DNA from: Streptomyces sp. NBC_00568
GTDB lineage: Bacteria > Actinomycetota > Actinomycetes > Streptomycetales > Streptomycetaceae
Assembly (NCBI RefSeq): GCF_026341855.1
Contig: NZ_JAPENW010000001.1
Span: 620,001-684,000, forward strand
Direction: 5' to 3'
Length of the DNA stretch: 64,000 bases
The translations under genes and the position numbers were made by a program. Positions within the stretch are counted from its first letter, which is position 1. Each line of letters opens with the position of its first letter. The notes below the pieces were generated by a model. The model did not search any database and had not been told where the DNA came from. It was given only the letters and a program-made list of their open reading frames with translations. Positions 10,497-18,663 of the stretch are shown here, in pieces.

Positions 10497-12170
10497 ATGC
10501 GGCTGCGCGCACTGCTGGACACCGACGCGCTGGGCCTGCGGCTGCTCGGCGGCGAGGACGAGCTCGACCGCACCGTACGCGGTGTGATGACCACCGACCT
10601 CAAGGACCCCAGCCGCTACCTCTCGGGCGGCGAGCTCGTGCTCACCGGCCTCGCCTGGCGGCACGACGCCGACGACTCGGAGCCCTTCGTCCGCATCCTC
10701 GCGGGAACCGGGGTCGCGGCCCTGGCCGCCGGTGAGGCGGAGCTCGGCGACATCCCCGACGACCTGATCCTGGCCTGTGCCCGGCACCGGCTGCCCCTGT
10801 TCGCCGTGAACGAGTCGGTGGCCTTCGCCACGATCACCGAGCATGTCGTACGCCAGGTGTCGGGCGAGCGCGCCGGGGATCTGGCCGCCGTGGTCGACCG
10901 GCACCGGCGGATGATGACCTCGGGCCCGGCGGGCGGCGGCCCCGAGGTGGTCCTCGATCTGCTCGGCACCGACCTCGACCTGCGCGCCTGGGTCCTCTCC
11001 CCCGCCGGACGGCCCATCGCGGGCTCCAAGGTCGCGGGCGCCGCGCTGCCCGCCGACACCTGCGCCAGGCTGGCCGCCGAGCACCTGGCGGCGGTGCGCA
11101 CCGGGCGCCGGGGACCGCACCGGGTGGCGGTGGGCCCGGCGACGTACTCGCTCTTCCCGATCCGCTCGTCGGGGCGCCCGGCGGGCGCCTCCCGGGACGT
11201 GCGCGAGACGGTGCTCTCCGAGTGGCTGCTCGCCGTGGAAGCGGACGCCGGGGACTGGCCCGAGGAACGGCTCGACCTGCTCCAGGGCGTCACCCAGCTG
11301 ATCGCGGTGGAGCGGGACCGGCGGGACGCGGCGCGCACGGTGCGGCGACGGCTCGCGCAGGAGGTGCTGGAGCTGGTCCAGGCGGGCGCGGCGCCCGCCG
11401 AGATAGCCGCCCGGCTGCGGGTCGCGGCGCCGGTGCTGCTGCCCGGCCTGGGCGCGGCACCGCACTGGCAGGTCGTGGTGGCGCGCGTCGAGTGGGACGG
11501 CGGCGAGATCGAGGGCGGTCCGGTCGCCCAGGCGCTGCTCGAGGAGATCCTCGTGGACCCGCAGTCGCCGGGGCCGGAGCACTCCGACCGGATCGCCGTC
11601 GCGCACACGGGTGACGAGGCGGTCGCGCTCGTCCCCCTTCCGGCGGTCCCGGCCGAGGACGGCGCCCCCGAGCCGGGCCTGCTCGCCGACTCGCTCCTGG
11701 CGGCCGTACGGGACCCGCTGTCGGCCGGCCTGAACGACGACGGGCGGCTCACGCTCGGCGTCAGTGCCGCCGTGCACTCGGCCGAGGGGCTGCGCGGCGC
11801 CCTGGAGGAGGCCCGGCACGCCCGCCGGGTCGCCGCGGCGCGCCCCGGGCGGGTCTGCGCGGCCGGACACCAGGAGCTGGCCTCGCACGTCCTGCTGCTG
11901 CCCTTCGTCCCGGACGACGTGCGCCGCGCCTTCACCGCCCGCCTCCTCGACCCGCTGCGCGAGTACGACCGCCGCCATCGCGCGGAGCTGATTCCGACCC
12001 TGGAGGCCTTCCTGGACTGCGACGGCTCCTGGACGCGCTGCGCGGCCCGGCTGCACCTCCATGTCAACACGCTGCGCTACCGCGTCGGCCGCATCGAACA
12101 GTTGACGAGTCGTGATCTTTCGCGCCTGGAGGACAAGTTGGACTTCTTCCTGGCACTGCGGATGAGCTGA
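10497..12170 (+). CDS. PucR-family purine catabolism regulator
   Basis: A 557-residue transcription factor. The N-terminal PucR ligand-sensing domain has the typical VMTTDLKDPSRYLSGGELVL and CARHRLPLFAV segments. A central GGDEF-like/CdaR-type region follows. The C-terminal PucR HTH_30 domain includes LEAFLDCDGSWTRCAARLHL followed by HVNTLRYRVGRIE. PucR proteins activate purine-degradation genes in response to pathway intermediates. Its divergent position against the xanthine dehydrogenase operon makes that its probable target. The start is the ATG at 10497. Which metabolite it senses cannot be read from the sequence. Confidence 0.9.
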   Translation: MRLRALLDTDALGLRLLGGEDELDRTVRGVMTTDLKDPSRYLSGGELVLTGLAWRHDADDSEPFVRILAGTGVAALAAGEAELGDIPDDLILACARHRLPLFAVNESVAFATITEHVVRQVSGERAGDLAAVVDRHRRMMTSGPAGGGPEVVLDLLGTDLDLRAWVLSPAGRPIAGSKVAGAALPADTCARLAAEHLAAVRTGRRGPHRVAVGPATYSLFPIRSSGRPAGASRDVRETVLSEWLLAVEADAGDWPEERLDLLQGVTQLIAVERDRRDAARTVRRRLAQEVLELVQAGAAPAEIAARLRVAAPVLLPGLGAAPHWQVVVARVEWDGGEIEGGPVAQALLEEILVDPQSPGPEHSDRIAVAHTGDEAVALVPLPAVPAEDGAPEPGLLADSLLAAVRDPLSAGLNDDGRLTLGVSAAVHSAEGLRGALEEARHARRVAAARPGRVCAAGHQELASHVLLLPFVPDDVRRAFTARLLDPLREYDRRHRAELIPTLEAFLDCDGSWTRCAARLHLHVNTLRYRVGRIEQLTSRDLSRLEDKLDFFLALRMS

Positions 12171-12305
12171 CCCCAGCGGCCCCACGCGAACCGATCGCAA
12201 CCGATGACTTTGTGAAATCCTTCACCCACCCTCTTGGCCGCGCCCGGTGATCCGTGCTGAGATGCCACCACTCAACAGCTCAATGGTGTGCTCGGGGAGG
12301 GCAAC

Positions 12306-13079
12306 GTGGCGCATACCGCCATGTCTGGTACCGGAACGACTGCAGGGGACGATCCACTCCAGACCGCGGTATGGCGGCTGCGCTCGCGCGCCTGCTGGGT
12401 CGACGCGGCGGCGCTGCTCCAGCCGCGCACGGCGGCACCGGCGCTGCAGAGAGCGTCCCTGCTCGTCGAGCGCTGCCTCTACACCGAGCAGGGCTGGGCC
12501 GAGGCAGAGGACGCGCTGCGCACCGCGGAGGCCCTCGCGCAGAGCGATGACGAACGGGGCGCGGCGGCCTGCGAGCGGGGTCAACTCGCCTATGCCGCCA
12601 CGCTGCTGAACGTGCGCGACCGGGCCGACGAGGCACGGGCGGCGCTGGGCCGGGCCGCGGCGCTGCTCGCGCCGGGCGCGCCCGGGCGGGCCCTGCTGGA
12701 CTTCCGCCGGGGGCTGCTCGCCGAGAATCTCGCCCACTCACCGCAGTCCGCCCGCGCCGCGTACCGGCGGGCGCACGCCGGCGCGACCGCCCAGGACGAT
12801 CCGCTGCTGCTCTCCTGCACCTGGCGGCACCTCGCCGGACTCGCCCTGCGCGAAGGGGAGTTGGCGGAGGCCAGGCACGGATTCGCGGAATCTCTCCGGA
12901 TCCGGGAGGAGCTGGGCTATCTCGTCGGTACGGCACCGGCGTTGGCGTCCCTGGCCGACGCCGAGGCCGAGCCGGAGGCGTCGCGCCTGCGGGCGGAGGC
13001 GGGACGCCTGTTCCGGCTGCTCGGCGGCGTACCCACCTGGCTGGCCGACCAGTTGGCTCCGCCCGCGGCGACGGCCTGA
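12306..13079 (+). CDS. TPR-like helical repeat protein, function unknown
   Basis: A 257-residue Ala/Leu/Arg-rich protein made of helical pairs that look like degenerate tetratricopeptide repeats, for example ASLLVERCLYTEQGWAEAED, AACERGQLAYAATLLNVRD and HLAGLALREGELAEARHGF. No catalytic motif, signal or membrane segment is visible. The GTG at 12306 is preferred over the upstream in-frame GTG at 12288 because GGGGAGGG lies 5 bases before it. It follows the PucR gene by 135 bp on the same strand with no obvious terminator, so co-transcription is possible. Scaffolding or protein-binding is the only role that can be suggested. Confidence 0.7.
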   Translation: MAHTAMSGTGTTAGDDPLQTAVWRLRSRACWVDAAALLQPRTAAPALQRASLLVERCLYTEQGWAEAEDALRTAEALAQSDDERGAAACERGQLAYAATLLNVRDRADEARAALGRAAALLAPGAPGRALLDFRRGLLAENLAHSPQSARAAYRRAHAGATAQDDPLLLSCTWRHLAGLALREGELAEARHGFAESLRIREELGYLVGTAPALASLADAEAEPEASRLRAEAGRLFRLLGGVPTWLADQLAPPAATA

Positions 13080-13115
13080 TCACGTACGGGCGGACGGACA
13101 CTCCGCCCGTACGCG

Positions 13116-13350
13116 CAGGCCCCGGTATCCGCAGTCCCCGGTATCCGCGGGGCCCGGCAAACGCAGGCCCCGGCCGCACGCAGGCCCCGGCCACGTGCGG
13201 GCCCCGGCCATGTGCGGGTGCCGGCCACTTGCGGGTGCCGGGCACTTGCGGGTGCCGGCCACTTGCGGGTGCCGGCCACTTGCGGGTGCCGGCCACTTGC
13301 GGGTGCCGGGCACGCGCGGGCCCCGGTCACGTGCGGGTGCCGGGCCGGCC
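13116..13350. repeat. 16/17-bp minisatellite, about 14 copies
   Basis: The array lies between the convergent ends of the TPR-like gene (stop 13079) and the alpha/beta hydrolase gene (stop 13364). The consensus unit is CGGGTGCCGGCCACTTG (17 bp). The first three copies are 16 bp and contain TATCC/AAACG variants. The central five copies (about 13216-13300) are nearly identical, with single-base variants GGCAC/GCCAC. Divergence increases toward both edges, as expected for an array growing by slippage or unequal exchange in the middle. Confidence 0.95.
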
Positions 13351-13363
13351 GGCCGCGGCGCGC

Positions 13364-14095
13364 TCAGCCGGCGACGGGAAGCCCGCGGGCGAAGCGGCGG
13401 ACGGCGTCGGTGAAGGCGTCCGGGTCGTCGAAGTTCGCCAGGTGCCGTGCCCGCGGGATCAGTTCGACGCGGGCGTGCGGATGCGCGCGGGCGAAGTCCG
13501 CCTCCCCGGCGCGGAAGAACGTGTCCTTCTCGCCGTTCAGGATGAGGACCGGAGCCCGCACATGGCGCATCGCACCCGCGTCGAAGCGTCCGAGCACCTC
13601 GCCCCAGGCCACGGGCAGGGTATGGAAGGCGTAGCCGGAACGGATGGTCGCCTCCACCACTTCCGGCGGGTAGAGCCGCCGCAGCAGCCGGTCGTTCCAC
13701 CGGGTCAGGCGATCCGCCGGAACCCGAGGAACCAGCCCGGCCACCCACCGGTAGGGCGCTGCCCGCAGACCACGGGTGGAGGCGCTCGCTCCCGCGAGGA
13801 CCAACCCGCGCAGTCGTTCCGGACGGTGCCGCGCGAACTCCAGCGAGGCGTATCCGCCGAGCGAGTGGCCGACGACCAGCGCGGGCCCGCGGCCGAGCGA
13901 GTCCACCGCCGAAGCGATGATCTCCGTCGCGGCGCTCAGGCTCCAGGGCTGTGCCGAGCGCTCGCCGTGGCCGGGCAGGTCGACGGCAGCCACCGGGAAC
14001 TCGTCCCGGAGCGCGGCGAGTTGCGTGCTCCACTGCCCGGCGCTGAAGCGCGTTCCGTGAACGAAGACGATGGGCACCGCGTCCGCCGCCGTCAT
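13364..14095 (-). CDS. Alpha/beta-fold hydrolase
   Basis: A 243-residue alpha/beta hydrolase with an oxyanion HGTRFSAGQW turn, DLPGHGERS, and the nucleophile elbow GHSLGGYASLEFA. The late acid and histidine are in LILNGEKDTFFRAGEADFA and PRARHLANFDDPDAF. The ATG at 14095 starts directly before the first strand (VPIVFVHG) and has GGGGG upstream. Earlier in-frame starts up to 14236 would add an Arg/Ser-rich unconserved tail. Substrate unknown; esterase, lactonase or haloperoxidase-like activity are all possible. It is convergent with the TPR-like gene across the minisatellite. Confidence 0.85.
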   Translation of the reverse strand: MTAADAVPIVFVHGTRFSAGQWSTQLAALRDEFPVAAVDLPGHGERSAQPWSLSAATEIIASAVDSLGRGPALVVGHSLGGYASLEFARHRPERLRGLVLAGASASTRGLRAAPYRWVAGLVPRVPADRLTRWNDRLLRRLYPPEVVEATIRSGYAFHTLPVAWGEVLGRFDAGAMRHVRAPVLILNGEKDTFFRAGEADFARAHPHARVELIPRARHLANFDDPDAFTDAVRRFARGLPVAG

Positions 14096-14314
14096 CAGTA
14101 CCCCCGGGTGACACGGTCCTCGAGCCGACTGCATCGGCGGGATCTTCCTCGTGATCAAGGGGAGTCTAGAGCCTCTGGACCGGCGTCGGCAGGTTCCGCG
14201 TGAGCGTCGCGGCATCGCCGCGGAGGGCTGCCGCACCCGGTTCCGGTCGATCCGCCGGGCCCGGTGAGCGGGAGAAGCGGGCGGGCGGCGGGCCGGCGGT
14301 ACGGACCGGCCGTC

Positions 14315-15541
14315 TCAGGAAGCGCCGGCGAAGTGCTCGCGTACCAGGGCCTGGACGACCACCAGGTCCTCGGCGATCAACGCGTCCAGCAGCGCGGTGT
14401 GTTCGGCCGCGTCGGCCACCAGGTCGGCGCGGCCCCGGGAGACGGGGCCGCCGACCAGCGGCCACTGGGCGCGGCGGTGCAGGTCGTCGGCGATGCGCAC
14501 CAGCTGCGCGTTGCCTGCGAGGGCCAGAACGGCACGGTGGAAGGACCGGTCGGACTCCGCGTAGGTCGCGCGGCAGCCCGAGGACGCCGCCCGCACGGTG
14601 GCCTCGGCGAGCGGACGCAGCTCGGCCCAGCGGGCGGCGGGCACGGTACGGGCGAGACGGAGCATCACCGGGACCTCGATCAGGCCCCGGATCTCGGCGA
14701 GTTCGGCCAGCTCCCGGGTGCCGCGCTCGATGACGCGGAAGCCCCGGTTGGGGACGACCTCGACGGCGCCTTCGAGAGCGAGCTGCTGCATGGCCTCCCG
14801 GACGGGCGTCGCGGACACTCCGAAGCGATCGCCGAGCACGGGGGCCGAGTACACCTCGCCGGGCGCGAGTTCACCCGCGACGAGCGCGGTGCGCAGCGCG
14901 TCGAGGATCTGCCCGCGCACGGAGGCACGCTGCACGACGGGCCGGGGCGCCTCGGGACGCACGGCGGGGCGGGCATCCTCGGGACGTACGGGGCGGACAT
15001 TCTCGGCCTGCACGGGATGGGCGTCGTCGCCACGTACCGGGCGGACGCTCTCGCCGTACGCCGGACGGGCGTCGTCGGCGTGTGCCGGGCGGACGTTCTC
15101 GCCGTGCGCTGGGCGGCTATCAACGGTGTGCGCGGGGCGGGCGTTCTCGGCCTGTACGGGATGTGCGTCGTCGGCACGTGCCGGGCGGACGTCGTCGCCG
15201 CGTGCCGGGCGGACGTCGTCGGTGCGGACCGTGGAGCGGGCGTCGTCCGTGTGTACGGCGGCGCGGTCGTCCTCGGTGCGAGGGCGCGGGATCGGCACCT
15301 CGCTGTGCGTGTGCTCACCGCGGGCCGAGGCCATGGCGGGGCCGCCGCCCGGCCCGGCGTCCGGTCCGGCGCCCGCGGGGACGCCCCTCGCCCGGCCCGC
15401 GTCAGCGGCCCCCGGCTGGGGCGGAACCCGATGGGCGCCCGTACGGATCTCCGGGTCCCACACCCCGACGGAGCGGTGCGCACCGCGCGGATCGGCCTGC
15501 TCCACGGGGTCCTCCTCCGGCTCGGTGGTACTTCGGTTCAT
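14315..15541 (-). CDS. GntR/FadR-type regulator with octapeptide-repeat N-terminal tail
   Basis: A 408-residue transcription factor. The GntR winged helix occupies about residues 203-275 (SVRGQILDALRTALVAGELA, then FGVSATPVREAMQQLALEGA). An FCD ligand domain runs to the C-terminus (LRLARTVPAARW, ESDRSFHRAVLALAGN, DLVADAAEHTALLDAL). Unusually, about 200 residues precede the HTH. Residues 99-198 are about 12 degenerate octapeptides of the form [DE][DN][VA][RH]P[AV][RHQ]x, a charged, Pro-rich, presumably disordered tail. The ATG at 15541 is taken as start; an in-frame ATG at 15601 is possible but has no better ribosome site. It is divergent from the ferric reductase gene. Its ligand is unknown. 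Confidence 0.85.
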   Translation of the reverse strand: MNRSTTEPEEDPVEQADPRGAHRSVGVWDPEIRTGAHRVPPQPGAADAGRARGVPAGAGPDAGPGGGPAMASARGEHTHSEVPIPRPRTEDDRAAVHTDDARSTVRTDDVRPARGDDVRPARADDAHPVQAENARPAHTVDSRPAHGENVRPAHADDARPAYGESVRPVRGDDAHPVQAENVRPVRPEDARPAVRPEAPRPVVQRASVRGQILDALRTALVAGELAPGEVYSAPVLGDRFGVSATPVREAMQQLALEGAVEVVPNRGFRVIERGTRELAELAEIRGLIEVPVMLRLARTVPAARWAELRPLAEATVRAASSGCRATYAESDRSFHRAVLALAGNAQLVRIADDLHRRAQWPLVGGPVSRGRADLVADAAEHTALLDALIAEDLVVVQALVREHFAGAS

Positions 15542-15614
15542 GGCGTCGGTTGTTACTCGTCCGTCAAGCACGATAGGCGCACACGGCTCTAGTTCAAACA
15601 CCCGAAACTGAGGG

Positions 15615-15633
15615 TAAGGTAAGGCTTACCTGC
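15615..15633. promoter_or_regulatory. Iron box (DmdR1/IdeR-type) upstream of ferric reductase gene
   Basis: TAAGGTAAGGCTTACCTGC matches 14 of 19 positions of the actinobacterial iron box TTAGGTTAGGCTAACCTAA, including the inner AGG-N-A-GGCT-N-ACCT core. It ends 8 bases before the first possible start of the FhuF-like gene, as expected for a repressor blocking that promoter when iron is plentiful. It may also touch transcription of the divergent GntR gene. Confidence 0.85.
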
Positions 15634-15641
15634 TAACGATC

Positions 15642-16553
15642 GTGAAGCGATGGTTCCGCATGTCCGCTCCCGCCCCGACCGCCGGCACCGCCACGGCCGC
15701 CCCGACCGGCCCCGGCACGCCGCCCGCCGCCGTGTCACCCGTGGCGGAGGCGTACGCGCGGCTGAGTGAGGTCTTCCCGGACCTGAGCGTCAGCGAGCTG
15801 GCGGCCGGAGAAGGGGCTCCACGGGGCGTGGGCTGGGCCGCCGCCGCCGGGCTCGCCGAGGGCGGGCCCGAGCTCGACGCGTTCCTCGCCTGGGACGAGG
15901 CCCAGGTGATCCGGGACTACGGACAGCGGGCTCGGCCCGATGTCGTGGCCGGCTTCGGACTGCACCGGTACGCCTGGCCGGCCTGTCTGCTGATCACCGT
16001 GCCGTGGTTCCTGCTGCGCCGGGTGCCCCGGCTGCCTGTGGAGCACGTCACATATCAGCGCGAGCTCGGCCGGATGGCCGTTCGGGTCACCACGTTCGCC
16101 TGCCTGCCGGACGATCCGGCCGCCGGCCTGCCGGGCGCCAGGGTCGTACCGGACGAGGAGGCCCTGCGGGCGGAGGTGCGGGCCGCGGTGGCCGAGCACC
16201 TGGAGCCGGTCCTCGGCGGATTCGGTCCGCGGATGCGGCGGCGCGGCCGGGCCCTGTGGGGCATGGCGACGGACGAGATAGTCGAGGGCCTCTGGTACGT
16301 CGCCGGTCTGTTCGGCGAGGAGCCGCGCGCGATGCGCGAGCTGGAGACGCTGCTGCCCGGCTCGGCCCGGCCGTACGTCGGCTCGCCGGCCTTCCGCGAG
16401 CTGACCGGTCCGGACGGGGAGCCGCTGCCCACCCGCGACCGGGTGAGCTGCTGTCTCTTCTACACACTGCGCCCCGCCGAGACGTGCGCCACCTGCCCGC
16501 GCACCTGCGACGCGGACCGGATCACCAAGTTGACGGCCGCCGAAGCGAGTTGA
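15642..16553 (+). CDS. FhuF-like [2Fe-2S] ferric-siderophore reductase
   Basis: A 303-residue cytoplasmic protein related to FhuF/ferric iron reductases, which release iron from imported ferric siderophores. The diagnostic C-terminus has CC, then ten residues, then CATC (SCCLFYTLRPAETCATC). This is the unusual C-C-x10-C-x2-C ligand set of the FhuF 2Fe-2S cluster. The iron box immediately upstream supports iron-starvation expression. Two starts are possible: GTG 15642 and ATG 15660. The latter would leave a more usual distance from the operator, but neither has a strong ribosome site. No siderophore transporter is visible beside it. Confidence 0.87.
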   Translation: MKRWFRMSAPAPTAGTATAAPTGPGTPPAAVSPVAEAYARLSEVFPDLSVSELAAGEGAPRGVGWAAAAGLAEGGPELDAFLAWDEAQVIRDYGQRARPDVVAGFGLHRYAWPACLLITVPWFLLRRVPRLPVEHVTYQRELGRMAVRVTTFACLPDDPAAGLPGARVVPDEEALRAEVRAAVAEHLEPVLGGFGPRMRRRGRALWGMATDEIVEGLWYVAGLFGEEPRAMRELETLLPGSARPYVGSPAFRELTGPDGEPLPTRDRVSCCLFYTLRPAETCATCPRTCDADRITKLTAAEAS

Positions 16554-16867
16554 GTCGCCCTGGGCGAGCGCCGGTCCCGGCGCGCCCCGGTATCACACCG
16601 GTCGAGCCCGCCCTCGGAGCGCGCTCCCGGATGACAGGCGATTCACAATTTCCTCACTTGTCGCGGGAACTTTCCGTGGAACCATTCGTATGGGTAGTCT
16701 TATTCGTACTCAACTCCCGTCCCTCGCGCGGCAGTTCGAGCAGAAAGTCGCCCTGCGCATCCCCTGGCACTCCCTTGGCGGCCTCTTGCCCCGAAACCCC
16801 CTGAGGGCCGACGTGATTGGGCCACTATGGCGGGCGTTACGCCCTATCCCAATGCAAGGGACCCCAG
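16554..16867. promoter_or_regulatory. 314-bp upstream region of the DUF2637 gene
   Basis: No convincing gene is present; a short frame from 16690 has no ribosome site and runs out of frame into the next gene. It contains an inverted repeat GGAGC-GC-GCTCC (16616-16627). It also contains GGAAC elements near 16669 and 16679 that could belong to an ECF-type promoter, and the operator-like palindrome GGGCGT-T-ACGCCC at 16832-16844, 23 bases before the start codon. Confidence 0.45.
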
Positions 16868-17908
16868 ATGAGACTTACCGACATATCGCTGAACTGGCTG
16901 CTTCCGGGCGCCGTTCTGCTCCTGGGCCTGCTGGCGGCGGTGGCGGTGCTCGCGCGCGGCAAGCGGTCCGGGGACAGCACGAGCAGCGACGACTCGTGGG
17001 AGCGCACCGAGGAGCGCCGCAGGCGTAAGGAGGCCATCTACGGCACGGCCTCCTATGTGCTGTTGTTCTGCTGTGCCGCGGTCGCGGCGGCACTCTCCTT
17101 CCACGGCCTGGTCGGCTTCGGCGAGGAGAACCTCGGCCTCTCCGGCGGCTGGGAGTACCTCGTCCCGTTCGGCCTGGACGGCGCGGCCATGTTCTGTTCC
17201 GTTCTCGCGGTGCGCGAGGCCAGCCACGGTGACGCGGCACTCGGCTCCCGCATACTCGTGTGGACCTTCGCCGGTGCCGCCGCCTGGTTCAACTGGGTGC
17301 ACGCGCCCCGGGGCATGGCCCACGCCGGCGCGCCGCAGTTCTTCGCGGGCATGTCCCTGTCGGCCGCGGTGCTGTTCGACAGGGCGCTGAAGCAGACCCG
17401 TCGTGCCGCGCTGCGTGAGCAGGGCCTGGTGCCGCGTCCGCTGCCGCAGATCCGTATGGTCCGCTGGCTGCGCGCGCCCCGCGAGACGTACAGCGCGTGG
17501 TCGCTGATGCTCCTGGAGAACGTCCGCTCCCTGGACGAGGCCGTGGACGAGGTGCGCGAGGACCGGCGCCAGAAGGAGCAGACCCGACTGCGCCGCCGGA
17601 ACGAGCAGCGGGTCGAGCGAGCGCACCTCAAGGCGCTCAGCCGTGGTCACCGCGGCTTCGCCGGACGCGGTGGCGCCCGGGAACTGGAGACGGCGACCGT
17701 GGAGCGCGCGCCCTCCCAGGCCTCCGCGGAGCCTGCCATATCCACCGCGGAGCAGCTGCCCGTACTCTCGCGGCCCTCCCTCTCGCCCGTCCGCAAGAGC
17801 ACTGAGCCGATCACCGTCGACCTCACCACGGAGGACGACACGATGGCCCTGCCGCGGCTCGACTCCCTGGAGCGCAAGCTCAAGGACCTCGAGCAGCAGT
17901 TCGGCTAG
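16868..17908 (+). CDS. DUF2637 (SpdB-like) membrane protein
   Basis: A 346-residue protein with an N-terminal transmembrane helix (residues about 7-27) and a charged RRRRK segment. Three or four more hydrophobic helices follow up to about residue 175 (YVLLFCCAAVAAALSFHGL and VPFGLDGAAMFCSVLAV), which is the DUF2637 arrangement. The C-terminal half is soluble and Arg/Glu-rich with predicted helices, ending in a coiled-coil-like SLERKLKDLEQQF. DUF2637 occurs in conjugative-plasmid spread proteins (SpdB) and in many chromosomal Streptomyces genes of unknown role. The ATG at 16868 is chosen for the AAGGGA upstream and because the hydrophobic helix starts shortly after it. A strong hairpin terminates it. 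Confidence 0.82.
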   Translation: MRLTDISLNWLLPGAVLLLGLLAAVAVLARGKRSGDSTSSDDSWERTEERRRRKEAIYGTASYVLLFCCAAVAAALSFHGLVGFGEENLGLSGGWEYLVPFGLDGAAMFCSVLAVREASHGDAALGSRILVWTFAGAAAWFNWVHAPRGMAHAGAPQFFAGMSLSAAVLFDRALKQTRRAALREQGLVPRPLPQIRMVRWLRAPRETYSAWSLMLLENVRSLDEAVDEVREDRRQKEQTRLRRRNEQRVERAHLKALSRGHRGFAGRGGARELETATVERAPSQASAEPAISTAEQLPVLSRPSLSPVRKSTEPITVDLTTEDDTMALPRLDSLERKLKDLEQQFG

Positions 17909-17939
17909 GCGCGGATCCGAGCCGGGCGACAGCCCGGAC

Positions 17940-17966
17940 GGCCCGGCCGGAATCTCCGGCCGGGCC
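17940..17966. terminator. Hairpin terminator after DUF2637 gene
   Basis: A perfect 12-bp stem GGCCCGGCCGGA / TCCGGCCGGGCC with a 3-base loop lies 32 bases after the DUF2637 stop codon. There is no U-tract, as is usual in Streptomyces. Confidence 0.8.
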
Positions 17967-17978
17967 CGGACAGGACGA

Positions 17979-18010
17979 CGGCGGCGCGGTGTCCCTACAC
18001 CGCGCCGCCG
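17979..18010 (-). terminator. Hairpin overlapping the 3' end of the HATPase gene
   Basis: A perfect 14-bp stem CGGCGGCGCGGTGT / ACACCGCGCCGCCG with a 4-base loop includes the TAG stop codon (17995-17997) of the minus-strand HATPase gene. It is one of two adjacent strong hairpins between convergent genes. Confidence 0.8.
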
Positions 18011-18447
18011 TTCAGTTCGAACCACACCGCCTTGCCCACGCCGTGTGCCCGTACGCCCCACGCGTCCGCCAGGGACTGGACGAGGACGAGACCTCTGCCG
18101 TGCGTACCGTCGTCGGCGTTCGGTACGCACAGTCTGGGCCTGCGTGCCACGAAGTCCCGGACCTCCACGCGGAGTCCGCGCGGTCCGACGGTCGCCGTCA
18201 GGACGGCGTCGTCGTCGGTGTGGATCAGGGCGTTGGTGACGAGCTCGCTGGTCAGCAGCTCGGCTATCTCGGACCCTTCCGGCTGCCCCCACTGCCGTAA
18301 GAGCTCCCTCAGCGCCTTGCGCGCCTCGGGCACCGCCCGTAGATCCGCCTTCCCCAGCCGGCGCCGGAGCTGCCCGCCGTCCGGCTGTTCCGTCGCCCCG
18401 TCGGACGCTTCCTCCACTGGATCCGTGGAGAAGGCCCCCCTGGTCAT
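17995..18447 (-). CDS. RsbW-like ATP-binding (HATPase_c) regulatory protein
   Basis: A 150-residue GHKL ATPase of the anti-sigma / serine-kinase type common in Streptomyces. The N-box is ELLTSELVTNALIHT, the G1-like segment is LRVEVRDFV, and G2 is HGRGLVLVQSLADAWG. The ATG at 18447 is chosen because AGGAGG lies 7 bases upstream; an ATG ten codons earlier lacks a site. No partner sigma or anti-anti-sigma gene is adjacent, so the target is unknown. It is divergent from the alpha-mannosidase gene. Confidence 0.88.
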   Translation of the reverse strand: MTRGAFSTDPVEEASDGATEQPDGGQLRRRLGKADLRAVPEARKALRELLRQWGQPEGSEIAELLTSELVTNALIHTDDDAVLTATVGPRGLRVEVRDFVARRPRLCVPNADDGTHGRGLVLVQSLADAWGVRAHGVGKAVWFELNGGAV

Positions 18448-18663
18448 GGGACCACCTCCTGATACCTGCCTCTTCATGACCCCCGCCTGCGTGCCGATGT
18501 CGGGTCCCTTCCTGCTCGAACACGTTCACGGGGATCCATGCCCCATCGGGAACGTGACAGTCATGTCGAATCGTCAACCGCCCCCCGTACGGTCACGGGT
18601 GCGCGACGCCCGCCCGGGGAAGTGAAGGGTGGGACAGAGCCGTCCGAGCACCGAGGAGCCGCC

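Noticed and set aside
13116-13350. CRISPR array
   Set aside because: Units are contiguous 16-17 bp with no spacers, and there are no cas genes. It is a minisatellite.
13195-13413. Repetitive cysteine-rich peptide gene (RVPATCGC pattern)
   Set aside because: All three frames stay open over the minisatellite, there is no ribosome site, and the array ends inside the hydrolase gene on the other strand.
16616-16627. Second CebR operator (GGAGCGCGCTCC)
   Set aside because: The half-sites are two bases farther apart than in GGGAGCGCTCCC, and it precedes a DUF2637 gene without any link to cellulose use.
16690-17028. 112-codon gene before DUF2637
   Set aside because: There is no ribosome site, and two thirds overlap the well-supported DUF2637 gene in another frame.
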